The position numbers and the translations under genes were made by a program. A stretch of DNA of 64,000 bases from Rhodocyclaceae bacterium UBA2271. Its GTDB lineage: Bacteria; Pseudomonadota; Gammaproteobacteria; Burkholderiales; Rhodocyclaceae. The stretch covers positions 21,895-85,894 of the forward strand of contig DDXB01000009.1 of the NCBI GenBank assembly GCA_002347405.1, read 5' to 3'. Positions 1 to 6,677 of this stretch are shown piece after piece. The notes beneath the pieces are model-generated. The model did no database searches and was not told the DNA's origin. It saw only the letters and a program-made list of their open reading frames with translations. Each line of letters opens with the position of its first letter. Position 1 is the first letter of the stretch.

Positions 1-2
1 AC

Positions 3-134
3 TTCCCGGTGCAGGACTACTTCCTGCGCGTGGTGCGCAAGGATGAAAAAGGTCGCATCACCAACAAGCTGATGGGCACGATCTTCACCGATCACCCCGA
101 TGCCTATGTCGGCGAGTGCAAGATGCCCAATTAA
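3..134 (+). CDS. C-terminal end of a probable ABC-transporter substrate-binding protein (partial)
   Basis: The window opens inside a gene; 43 codons in frame 3 end with TAA at 132-134. The visible tail contains QDYFLRVVRKDEKGRITNK and ends in GECKMPN. A closing Cys-x-Met after a basic QDYxLR stretch resembles the C-termini of branched-chain amino acid (LivK-type) periplasmic binding proteins. That is recognition by eye from a short fragment, so the family call is tentative. A family A repeat begins just after the stop. Confidence 0.45.
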   Translation, partial: FPVQDYFLRVVRKDEKGRITNKLMGTIFTDHPDAYVGECKMPN

Positions 135-135
135 C

Positions 136-160
136 GCCGTACCGCCAGCGCCGACTTTCT
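136..160 (+). repeat. Family A dispersed repeat, core copy
   Basis: GCCGTA followed by a near-consensus core (consensus CCCGCCAGCGCCGACTTTT), directly after the stop of the upstream gene. One of about 18 copies in the window. Confidence 0.8.
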
Positions 161-223
161 TATGTCGCCCCAGGGAGCAGCAGCCCTGCCCGACCGCCTT
201 TTAGAGAAAACCGGCAAGCATGA

Positions 224-240
224 TGCATCGCAATGGTGCA
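224..240 (+). promoter_or_regulatory. NtrC-like enhancer box 1 upstream of amt
   Basis: TGCATCGCAATGGTGCA closely matches the NtrC recognition pattern TGCAC-N5-GGTGCA, with a strong right half and a one-base deviation in the left half. Its centre is 22 bp (two helical turns) from box 2. Confidence 0.6.
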
Positions 241-246
241 TGCCAG

Positions 247-261
247 GCACCGTTCAGGTGC
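247..261 (+). promoter_or_regulatory. NtrC-like enhancer box 2 upstream of amt
   Basis: GCACC-GTTCA-GGTGC is an exact NtrC dyad with the expected 5-bp spacer. It lies inside a perfect 10-bp inverted repeat (242-251 with 257-266), which could also act as a terminator stem for the upstream gene, although no T-run follows. Confidence 0.7.
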
Positions 262-276
262 CTGGCTGATGATCGG

Positions 277-291
277 GCGCGATGCTGGTGC
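277..291 (+). promoter_or_regulatory. NtrC-like enhancer box 3 (weaker)
   Basis: GCGCG-ATGCT-GGTGC keeps the right half-site and the 5-bp spacing but has a degenerate left half. It is 30 bp from box 2, on about the same face of the helix. Confidence 0.4.
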
Positions 292-305
292 GCCGGGTCA
301 TTGAT

Positions 306-461
306 CCTGGAAAAAGCAGTTAACCACGGAGGTCACGGAGGTCACTGAGAAAAACAAGTCGTTACGGAAGCAATGGACGCCACCCGTCGGGTGCTCCCGC
401 ATTTTTCCGCTGGCGTCTTGTCTCCGTGTCCTCCGTGATCTCCGTGGTGTGAACTGAGGTT
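306..461 (+). repeat. Family C repeat, copy 1 (CCACGGAGG-type imperfect palindrome)
   Basis: The element is about 156 bp. It starts CCTGGAAAAAGCAGT, has inverted ends ACCACGGA (323-330) and TCCGTGGT (441-448), and ends GAACTGAGGTT. A second copy at 16951-17109 shares these borders and parts of the centre. It sits between the NtrC-like boxes and the sigma-54 promoter of amt. Confidence 0.8.
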
Positions 462-481
462 CTAGGGTTTAACAATTTTTC

Positions 482-497
482 AGGAACACTTGTTGCT
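482..497 (+). promoter_or_regulatory. Sigma-54 promoter of amt
   Basis: AGGAACACTTGTTGCT has GG (483-484) and GC (495-496) separated by exactly 10 bp and fits the TGGCAC-N5-TTGC pattern. The start codon of amt lies about 36 bp downstream. Together with the upstream NtrC-like boxes this predicts nitrogen-limitation control. Confidence 0.7.
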
Positions 498-532
498 TCA
501 TTGTGCCGGATTCGAAACTCTGGGGCACCATA

Positions 533-1738
533 ATGGACAACTTCAAAACTTCCGCCGACGTGCTGTTCATTCTGCTAGGCGCCATCATGATTCTGGCGAT
601 GCATGCCGGCTTCGCCTTCCTCGAACTCGGCACGGTGCGGCGCAAGAACCAGGTCAATGCGCTGGTCAAGATACTTTCCGACTTTGCCGTCTCGACGCTG
701 GCGTATTTCTTCATCGGCTACGGCATCGCCTACGGGGTGCATTTCTTCGTCGGTGCGGAAGAACTGACGCAAAAGAGCGGCTACGAACTGACCAAGTTCT
801 TCTTCCTGCTCACCTTCGCCGCCGCGATTCCCGCCATTGTTTCGGGCGGCATCGCCGAGCGGGCGCGTTTCGGACCGCAACTGGCGGCCACTTTCCTGCT
901 GGTCGGCTTTCTCTATCCATTCTTTGAAGGCATCGCCTGGAATCAGGCTTTCGGCATTCAGGGCTGGCTCAAGGCCAGCTTTGGTGAGGAATTTCACGAC
1001 TTTGCCGGCTCGGTGGTGGTGCACGCCGTGGGCGGCTGGGTCGGCCTGGCTGCCGTGCTGTTGCTGGGTGCTCGGCGCGGCCGCTATCACAAGGATGGCC
1101 GCATCGCCGGCGCGCACCCGCCCTCCTCGATTCCTTTCCTCGCGCTGGGTGCCTGGATCCTCATCGTCGGCTGGTTCGGCTTCAATGTCATGAGCGCGCA
1201 GACGCTCGAAAACGTCTCCGGCCTGGTCGCCATGAACTCCTTGCTGGCCATGGCCGGCGGTACACTGGTTGCCCTAGCCTTGGGCAGGAATGACCCGGGC
1301 TTCGTGCATAACGGGCCGCTGGCCGGACTGGTCGCCATCTGCGCCGGCTCCGACCTGATGCACCCACTCGGTGCGCTCCTCACCGGCGGCATTGCCGGTG
1401 GCCTGTTCGTCGTCATGTTCACGTTAAGCCAGAACCGCTGGAAGATCGACGATGTGCTTGGCGTCTGGCCCCTGCATGGCCTTTGCGGCGCCTGGGGCGG
1501 CATCGCCGCCGGCATCTTCGGGCTCAAGGAACTGGGCGGCATGGGCGGCGTCGCCTTCATGAGCCAGGTCGCCGGCACACTGCTGGGCGTCACCATCGCC
1601 TTTGTCGGCGGGCTTGCCGTGTATGGCTTGCTCAAGATAGCGGTCGGCATCCGCCTCAACCCCGAGGATGAATTCAACGGCGCCGACCTGTCCATCCACA
1701 AGATATCGGCCGGCGCGGAACGCGAAACGCTCTGGTAA
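533..1738 (+). CDS. amt: Ammonium transporter (Amt/MEP/Rh family)
   Basis: A 401-residue inner-membrane channel for ammonium uptake, of normal family length with about 11 hydrophobic segments. The two pore histidines are in VVVHAVGGW (His about 154) and WPLHGLCGAWGG (His about 305), and the periplasmic aromatic region FFEGIAWN is present. I chose the ATG at 533, which begins just before the first membrane helix; an in-frame GTG at 503 would add ten polar residues with no better ribosome site. No glnK/glnB lies next to it, unlike many amt loci. A sigma-54 promoter at 482-497 and NtrC-like boxes at 224-291 indicate nitrogen regulation. A family A repeat follows the stop. Confidence 0.93.
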   Translation: MDNFKTSADVLFILLGAIMILAMHAGFAFLELGTVRRKNQVNALVKILSDFAVSTLAYFFIGYGIAYGVHFFVGAEELTQKSGYELTKFFFLLTFAAAIPAIVSGGIAERARFGPQLAATFLLVGFLYPFFEGIAWNQAFGIQGWLKASFGEEFHDFAGSVVVHAVGGWVGLAAVLLLGARRGRYHKDGRIAGAHPPSSIPFLALGAWILIVGWFGFNVMSAQTLENVSGLVAMNSLLAMAGGTLVALALGRNDPGFVHNGPLAGLVAICAGSDLMHPLGALLTGGIAGGLFVVMFTLSQNRWKIDDVLGVWPLHGLCGAWGGIAAGIFGLKELGGMGGVAFMSQVAGTLLGVTIAFVGGLAVYGLLKIAVGIRLNPEDEFNGADLSIHKISAGAERETLW

Positions 1739-1758
1739 GCCGTCAGGCGCGGGCAGAC

Positions 1759-1803
1759 GCCGTACCCCATGCGGGGCATTTCATCCCGCCAGCGCCGACT
1801 TTT
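1759..1803 (+). repeat. Family A repeat, long form (with 21-bp module)
   Basis: GCCGT, then the 21-bp module (1764-1784, beginning ACCCCATGCGGGG), then the exact 19-bp core CCCGCCAGCGCCGACTTTT (1785-1803). It is intergenic, 20 bp after amt. Confidence 0.85.
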
Positions 1804-1857
1804 GGTTTGGGGTAGAAAAACAGTCGTGTCATCGACTCCCGCCGGACATTTATTCCA

Positions 1858-2067
1858 TCATTGCTGTGACACTGGCCATATCCCCATTTTATAAAACCGG
1901 CCAAGCAGCCATAGGGCGGGCACAAACAACAGCGGAGTTGCGGGCTCTGGAATGGCCTCCTGCGGGTTATCGTGCGCCAGCCTCGCCCCACGGTTTTCGC
2001 CACGCGTCACGCTCGAGGCAAGGCTACTTTCCGTCACGGCCAGATAGAGCACACCTGCTGCGCGCAC
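1858..2067 (-). pseudogene. Remnant of a PEP-CTERM exosortase substrate
   Basis: A 69-codon reading frame, starting at best with GTG at 2067, ends in a PEP-CTERM sorting signal: IPEPATPLLFVPALWLLGRF and then a basic tail. The signal has the three expected parts: PEP motif, hydrophobic helix and positive residue. There is no signal peptide, and the open frame continues upstream without a start into the 3' end of msrA. It is therefore most likely the surviving C-terminus of a larger exported protein. It shows that the host, or its ancestor, has an exosortase/PEP-CTERM system. No exosortase gene is in the window. Confidence 0.6.
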
Positions 2068-2102
2068 AGTCCGCGAACTTGAGCTCGCTGCTGGCGCATC
2101 AC

Positions 2103-2765
2103 TTACTTGCCTCCCCAGATTTCTTTGACCCGGTTATCGCGGCCGCAACTGCTGCGATAGTAGTTGTAGCGGATCGGGTTCTTGATGTAGTAGTCCTGGT
2201 GGTATTCCTCGGCGGGATAGAACGTCGTGGCGGCGGCGATTTCCGTATGGATTCGCGGTAGCTTGCCGCTTTTCAGCAAGGCGTCGCGGCTGGCTTCGAC
2301 AATCCTGCGCTCGTCCTCGTTCTGCCAATAGATGCCGCTGCGATATTGCGTGCCGACGTCGCAGAACTGGCGATCCTTCACCGTCGGGTCGATATGTCGC
2401 CAGAAATATTCGATCAGTTGCTGATAACCGATCTTTGTCGGGTCGTAGGTGATGAGGACCGCTTCGGTGTGGCCGGTGCCACCGGCACTGACCTGTTCGT
2501 AGGTGGGATTGCGCGTGCGACCGGCGGTATAGCCGGATACCGTTGCAATCACGCCCGGCAATTTGTCAAAATCGGATTCCACGCACCAGAAACAGCCGCC
2601 GGCGAGAATGGCCGTCGCCGTGGGCGCGCCCGCAACCTGCGAGCTGGCAGCGGGCGTCGGGGTCGCGGCGGGCTTGGCCGGCTGCGCGCCCACCACGTAG
2701 CCGATGGTACCGAACGCCAGCACGGCAGCAGCGGCAAAGCCGGTCAATCTCAGTTTATTCTTCAT
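2103..2765 (-). CDS. msrA: Peptide-methionine (S)-S-oxide reductase MsrA, exported
   Basis: Reduces the S-epimer of methionine sulfoxide in proteins. The N-terminus (MKNKLRL followed by a hydrophobic segment to about residue 27) is a signal peptide or anchor, so the enzyme should act in the periplasm. The catalytic motif GGCFWC places the reactive Cys at about residue 58, followed by VSGYTAGRTRNPTYEQVSAG and GHTEAV, typical of MsrA. At 220 residues, the catalytic domain fills the part after the leader and a Pro/Ala linker. The ATG at 2765 overlaps the end of msrB by 4 bases, so the two are co-transcribed and probably translationally coupled. The pair repairs both sulfoxide epimers in the envelope. 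Confidence 0.92.
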   Translation of the reverse strand: MKNKLRLTGFAAAAVLAFGTIGYVVGAQPAKPAATPTPAASSQVAGAPTATAILAGGCFWCVESDFDKLPGVIATVSGYTAGRTRNPTYEQVSAGGTGHTEAVLITYDPTKIGYQQLIEYFWRHIDPTVKDRQFCDVGTQYRSGIYWQNEDERRIVEASRDALLKSGKLPRIHTEIAAATTFYPAEEYHQDYYIKNPIRYNYYRSSCGRDNRVKEIWGGK

Positions 2766-3271
2766 GTCCGCAGCTCCGGCAGCTTGTCGGCACGCGGCAC
2801 GAATTTCAGCGCCACCCCGTTGTTGCAATAGCGCTTGCCGGTCGGCTTCGGGCCGTCATTGAAGATATGGCCCTGATGCCCGCCGCAACGCGAGCAGTGA
2901 TACTCGGTGCGCGGAAAAATCAACTTGAAATCGGTCTTGGTGCCGACGCCGTTTCCCGGCAACGGTTCCCAGAAACTCGGCCAGCCGGTGCCGCTTTCAT
3001 ATTTCCGGCTGCTGTCGAACAGCGGTTGATTGCAGGCAGCACAGATGAAGGTGCCATCGCGCTTTTCCTGGTTCAATGGGCTCGAGCCGGGAGATTCCGT
3101 ACCCTCTTCGAACAGCACGTGATACGCCGGTGCCGGCAGCAAGGCCGCCCACTCGGCTTTGGTTTTTTTCAGTACCGGGCCGGAACCATCCCTCGCCCGC
3201 GTCAAACCCATGCCGAGCATGGGTAGCGCGGACAAACCCAACAACCATTTCAATGAATGACGACGATCCAT
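2762..3271 (-). CDS. msrB: Peptide-methionine (R)-S-oxide reductase MsrB, Tat-type leader
   Basis: Reduces the R-epimer of methionine sulfoxide. The 169 residues start at the ATG at 3271, which is preceded by a GGAG ribosome site. The leader MDRRHSLKWLLGLSALP has a twin-arginine pattern, suggesting Tat export of a folded zinc protein. Structural zinc ligands are Cys77/Cys80 (CAAC) and Cys126/Cys129 (CSRC). The catalytic Cys is about 149 in RYCNNGVALKFVP; the usual form is RYCxNS, so the NNG variant is unusual. It is the first gene of a two-gene operon with msrA. Confidence 0.92.
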   Translation of the reverse strand: MDRRHSLKWLLGLSALPMLGMGLTRARDGSGPVLKKTKAEWAALLPAPAYHVLFEEGTESPGSSPLNQEKRDGTFICAACNQPLFDSSRKYESGTGWPSFWEPLPGNGVGTKTDFKLIFPRTEYHCSRCGGHQGHIFNDGPKPTGKRYCNNGVALKFVPRADKLPELRT

Positions 3272-3687
3272 GGTTTTCTCCGTTATAAAACAGATGACAT
3301 TTCTGCATCGACCATCCCGCCGAGATGGCTCTGCATCGGTAAAACAAGCTGAGCGGGCGACGTACCCGAGCAAATTCATTTGACACATCATGGCAGGTTG
3401 ATGGTTCATTGAAAACTGGCGAATGCTTACACGCTGCTTAACAATGTGCATTGGACAATAAATAATCAATTTTTCTCCATACTGGCTGCCAAGCGCGTTT
3501 ATATGGCCTGCACAGCCCGGAAATGGGCGCACCGTTCATCGGTTTCCGCTATCTGCCGGCGTGTCGATGCCGACAGTGGTCGGCACCTGGCAGGGGCTGC
3601 GCCTGTTGCGCTGGTCAAGAAAGAATATTTGACAGGCCACCGCCGCGGCGCAAAACTGCCGTCCGTTTTGTTGCTCCGGAGCCTCCC
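3272..3687. other. Intergenic region between msrB and the acyl-CoA ligase
   Basis: About 415 bases with divergent flanking genes, so promoters in both directions are expected. The section 3,440-3,480 is AT-rich. A TTGACA at about 3630 has no convincing -10 partner. I see no RNA gene and no credible coding sequence. Confidence 0.5.
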
Positions 3688-5220
3688 TTGGAACTCACCA
3701 CCCTGCTCGACCATCACGCCCGCTACCGGCCGGATGCCACCGCCGTTGTCTTTGCGGAGCAGCGGCTCGACTATCGCGGCTTCAATGCCCGCTGCAATCG
3801 TACCGCCAACCTGCTGCTGGCACTCGGCATCGGCAAGGGCCAGCGCGTGGCAACATTTCTGCCCAATACTCTGGAATTGCTGGAGCTTTACTGGGGTTGC
3901 GCCAAGATCGGCGCAGTTGTCGTCCCGTTGTCGCCGTTGCTCACCGGCACCGGCCTGGCAGGACTGATCGACGATGCCGGCGCGGTTTGCCTGGTCACCC
4001 AGCTGTCGCTGCTGCCCGTCGTCGCGGATGTCTTGCCGCGCGCCACGCTCGAACGCTCGCGCATCCTGCTGATCGACGCCACCCTGCCCGACTGGGGCAG
4101 CTATGCCGCGCTGGCCGCTGCCGCAGCCGAGTCCGCGCCGCCACCTGCCGGCGTCACGGCAGACGACCTGTTCAACATCATGTACACCTCGGGCACCACC
4201 GGGCTGCCCAAGGGCATCATGCACAGCCATCGCGTCCGCGCCATGTATGCGCTGACACTGGGCCCGGCCTGGCGCATGACGCCCGAATCGGTGGTGCTGC
4301 ACACCGGCGCGATCGTCTTCAACGGAGCCTTCGTCACCCTGATGCCGACCTTTCATCTGGGCGCCACATACATCCTGCACCGCCAGTTCGACGCTGCGGC
4401 GATGCTCGATACCATTGCCCGCGAAAAGGTCAGCCACATCATGGTCGTGCCGGCGCAAATCGCCGCCCTGCTCGACGCAGCGGATTTCAATGCCGGCAAG
4501 CTTGACTCGCTGCAGATGATCCTGTCGCTCGGCGCACCGCTGCCGCAGGCACGCAAGGATCAACTCAACCGTCTGCTGCCCGGGCGCTTTCATGAACTCT
4601 ACGGCCTCACCGAAGGTTTCGTCACCATTCTCGACAAGTCGGATGCGGTGCGCAAGGCCGGCTCGGTAGGCTGCCCGCCGTTGTTCAGCGCGGTGCGCAT
4701 CGTCGATGACGCCGGTCGCGACCTGCCTACCGGTCAGTCCGGCGAAATCGTCGGGCGCGGCCCGCTGGTCATGCAGGGCTACTGGGGCAAGCCGGAACTC
4801 ACCGCGCAGACCTTGCGCGACGGCTGGATCTACAGTGGCGACATTGGCTATCTCGATGAGGCAGGCTATCTGTATCTGGTCGACCGCAAGAAGGACATGA
4901 TCGATTCAGGGGGCGTCAAGGTCTATCCGCGCGACATCGAGGAAATTGCCGCCGGCCACCCTGCGGTCGCCGATGTGGCGGTATTCGGCGTGCCCGACGA
5001 GAAATGGGGCGAAACGCCGGTGGCTGCGGTGGTACTGAAAGTCGGCGCTGGCGCGACGGCGGAAGAGTTGCGCGACTGGATCAACGCGCGCGTCGCCGCC
5101 CGTTATCAGCGCGTCAAGGCAGCAATCATCCTGCCGGAATTCCCGCGCAATGCCGCCGGCAAGACGCTCAAGCGCAATATGCGCGATCCTTACTGGGCCG
5201 GACGCGACAAACAACTCTGA
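3688..5220 (+). CDS. Acyl-CoA synthetase / AMP-dependent ligase (class I adenylating enzyme)
   Basis: Activates a carboxylic acid to its CoA thioester through an acyl-adenylate. Motifs in order: P-loop YTSGTTGLPKG (about residues 165-175), LYGLTEG, YSGDIG, DRKKDMIDSGGVKVYPRDIE, and PRNAAGKTLKR with the catalytic Lys near 492. The 510 residues are normal for the family. I chose the TTG at 3688, which has GGAG just upstream and begins at the conserved LTTLLDHHARYRPDATAV; the open frame further upstream looks non-coding. The substrate (fatty, aromatic or alicyclic acid) cannot be told from sequence. Codons at 5038-5060 are a family A repeat read as KVGAGATAEE in the C-terminal domain. Confidence 0.85.
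   Translation: MELTTLLDHHARYRPDATAVVFAEQRLDYRGFNARCNRTANLLLALGIGKGQRVATFLPNTLELLELYWGCAKIGAVVVPLSPLLTGTGLAGLIDDAGAVCLVTQLSLLPVVADVLPRATLERSRILLIDATLPDWGSYAALAAAAAESAPPPAGVTADDLFNIMYTSGTTGLPKGIMHSHRVRAMYALTLGPAWRMTPESVVLHTGAIVFNGAFVTLMPTFHLGATYILHRQFDAAAMLDTIAREKVSHIMVVPAQIAALLDAADFNAGKLDSLQMILSLGAPLPQARKDQLNRLLPGRFHELYGLTEGFVTILDKSDAVRKAGSVGCPPLFSAVRIVDDAGRDLPTGQSGEIVGRGPLVMQGYWGKPELTAQTLRDGWIYSGDIGYLDEAGYLYLVDRKKDMIDSGGVKVYPRDIEEIAAGHPAVADVAVFGVPDEKWGETPVAAVVLKVGAGATAEELRDWINARVAARYQRVKAAIILPEFPRNAAGKTLKRNMRDPYWAGRDKQL
5038..5060 (-). repeat. Family A repeat core inside the acyl-CoA ligase gene
   Basis: Reverse-orientation core (AAAGTCGGCGCTGGCGCGAC), read in frame as KVGAGAT in a surface region after the VAAVVL strand. 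This could be coincidence, since the family naturally varies here. Confidence 0.5.
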
Positions 5221-5247
5221 AGCGCCGGCCGGCTCCGGGCCATCTGG

Positions 5248-6267
5248 TTATTTTGCCGGGATGGGCGGACCCCAGCGGGTGCCTTCGATGGCCTGCAGTC
5301 GTTCCACCACGCGCTCCATCTTTTCGCTGCCCCTCAGCGACAACCAGTCGAGCACACGCCCCGTCACGCCCCGTGCCGCCAGGATGCCTTCATCGATCGC
5401 GTCAAGCCGGGTGGTGAAATCGGTCGAGATCAGGTCGCGGGTGGCCGGACTGATCTTGATATCGGACAACGCCAGTTCCTGATGTGCCAGATGGTTCATC
5501 ATGATGTTGAGCGACTGCCCGACGATACCGGCTGTCGTGGCCAGCTGCTCATTATCGGCAGGACGGTTGGCGATATCCACGGCGATCACCAGGTCGGCCC
5601 CGAGTTGACGCGCCACATTTACCGGCACGGGGCTGACCAGCCCCCCATCGACATACTCGCGACCGTTGATGCGCACCGGCTGGAAAACGCCGGGAATCGA
5701 ACTGGAGGCGCGCACCGCCATGCCGGTATTGCCACGGGTGAATACCGCCATCGATCCGTCACCGAGGTCGGTCGCCACCGCCGCAAAGCGGATCGGCAGG
5801 TCTTCAATCGAACGGTTGTCCAATCGCTGATTGACGAAGTCCTGCAGGCGCTCACCCTTGATGAAACCGCGATTCGGATAGATCAGATCGCGCAACTCCT
5901 CTTCCTTCATATCGCTTGCCAGTTTCTCCAGCGCCGCGGCATCGTATCCACCGGCATACAGGGCGCCGACGAAACTGCCGACGCTGGTGCCGACCACGAT
6001 ATCCGGGTGAATGCCGCTGGCGACAAGTTCCTTGATCACGCCGATGTGAGCAAAGCCGCGTGCCGCGCCACCACCCAGCGCCAGTCCGATCACCGGGCGC
6101 CCGGCTGCCTTGAGCGGTTCGACCACGGCAATTTCAGGTGGAACGACATCCGGATAGACGATCGGCAGGCTGGCACAGCCCACCAGCAGGAGTACAGCCA
6201 GCAGTGACAGCGCATACTGCAAAAGGTTGCGGGCAGGTCCGGCAACCTGCAAGGACATTGTGTTCAT
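5248..6267 (-). CDS. Patatin-like phospholipase lipoprotein (RssA/NTE type)
   Basis: A predicted membrane-anchored acyl hydrolase of 339 residues. From the ATG at 6267 there is a lipoprotein signal with lipobox LLVGC (Cys31). The patatin domain follows, with oxyanion loop GGGAARGF (65-72), nucleophile elbow GTSVG (Ser95) and the dyad Asp in VDGGL (Asp207). Family members cleave phospholipid or lysophospholipid esters; the natural substrate here is unknown. The gene lies 4 bp after the LapA-like gene on the same strand, so the two envelope proteins are probably co-expressed. Confidence 0.85.
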   Translation of the reverse strand: MNTMSLQVAGPARNLLQYALSLLAVLLLVGCASLPIVYPDVVPPEIAVVEPLKAAGRPVIGLALGGGAARGFAHIGVIKELVASGIHPDIVVGTSVGSFVGALYAGGYDAAALEKLASDMKEEELRDLIYPNRGFIKGERLQDFVNQRLDNRSIEDLPIRFAAVATDLGDGSMAVFTRGNTGMAVRASSSIPGVFQPVRINGREYVDGGLVSPVPVNVARQLGADLVIAVDIANRPADNEQLATTAGIVGQSLNIMMNHLAHQELALSDIKISPATRDLISTDFTTRLDAIDEGILAARGVTGRVLDWLSLRGSEKMERVVERLQAIEGTRWGPPIPAK

Positions 6268-6271
6268 CGGC

Positions 6272-6529
6272 TTAACCAGGTAAACCGGGAATCGGGCCGG
6301 TGCTGGACGCCGGAAGATTTTCATCCTGGAGTTGCCTGGCGGCCGGTTTGCGCAACGCCGCCAGCAGCACCACACAGGCGCCAAGCGCGAGCGAAACCAG
6401 TATCGCCATAGCCAGGCTGCTGTCGAAACGCCTCAGCAGAAACGACACGGTCACCGTCATCTGGTTTTGTAAAGCGAAGGAAACACCGCCGATGGCCACG
6501 ACGATGCTGAGTAATACGATCAGTTGCAT
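6272..6529 (-). CDS. LapA-domain (DUF1049) small inner-membrane protein
   Basis: 85 residues with two hydrophobic helices (about 3-22 and 38-60). They are separated by LQNQMTVTVSFLLRRFDSSL, the signature region of the lipopolysaccharide-assembly protein A / DUF1049 family. The C-terminal 25 residues are polar and cytoplasmic. LapA-family proteins are linked to LPS assembly and envelope homeostasis, often beside lapB, which is not present here. It is the likely first gene of a two-gene unit with the patatin lipoprotein. Confidence 0.75.
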   Translation of the reverse strand: MQLIVLLSIVVAIGGVSFALQNQMTVTVSFLLRRFDSSLAMAILVSLALGACVVLLAALRKPAARQLQDENLPASSTGPIPGLPG

Positions 6530-6677
6530 GGATTTTCCTGTTCTGGCGGAGGAGCGGATAGGAATGTCCGCACAGCGATTGGGTCAATGATAACCCAAGG
6601 GTGCCATGCCAGAATAAAACATCAATCGTTTCAATTACTTGCACAACCAAAAGGGAAGTTCAGCCTGTCCCGTTCAG

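Noticed and set aside
6579..6598. TTGGGT-N8-ACCCAA dyad upstream of the LapA-like gene as a terminator
   Set aside because: Short stem, no T-run on either strand, and not placed after a stop codon in a convincing way.
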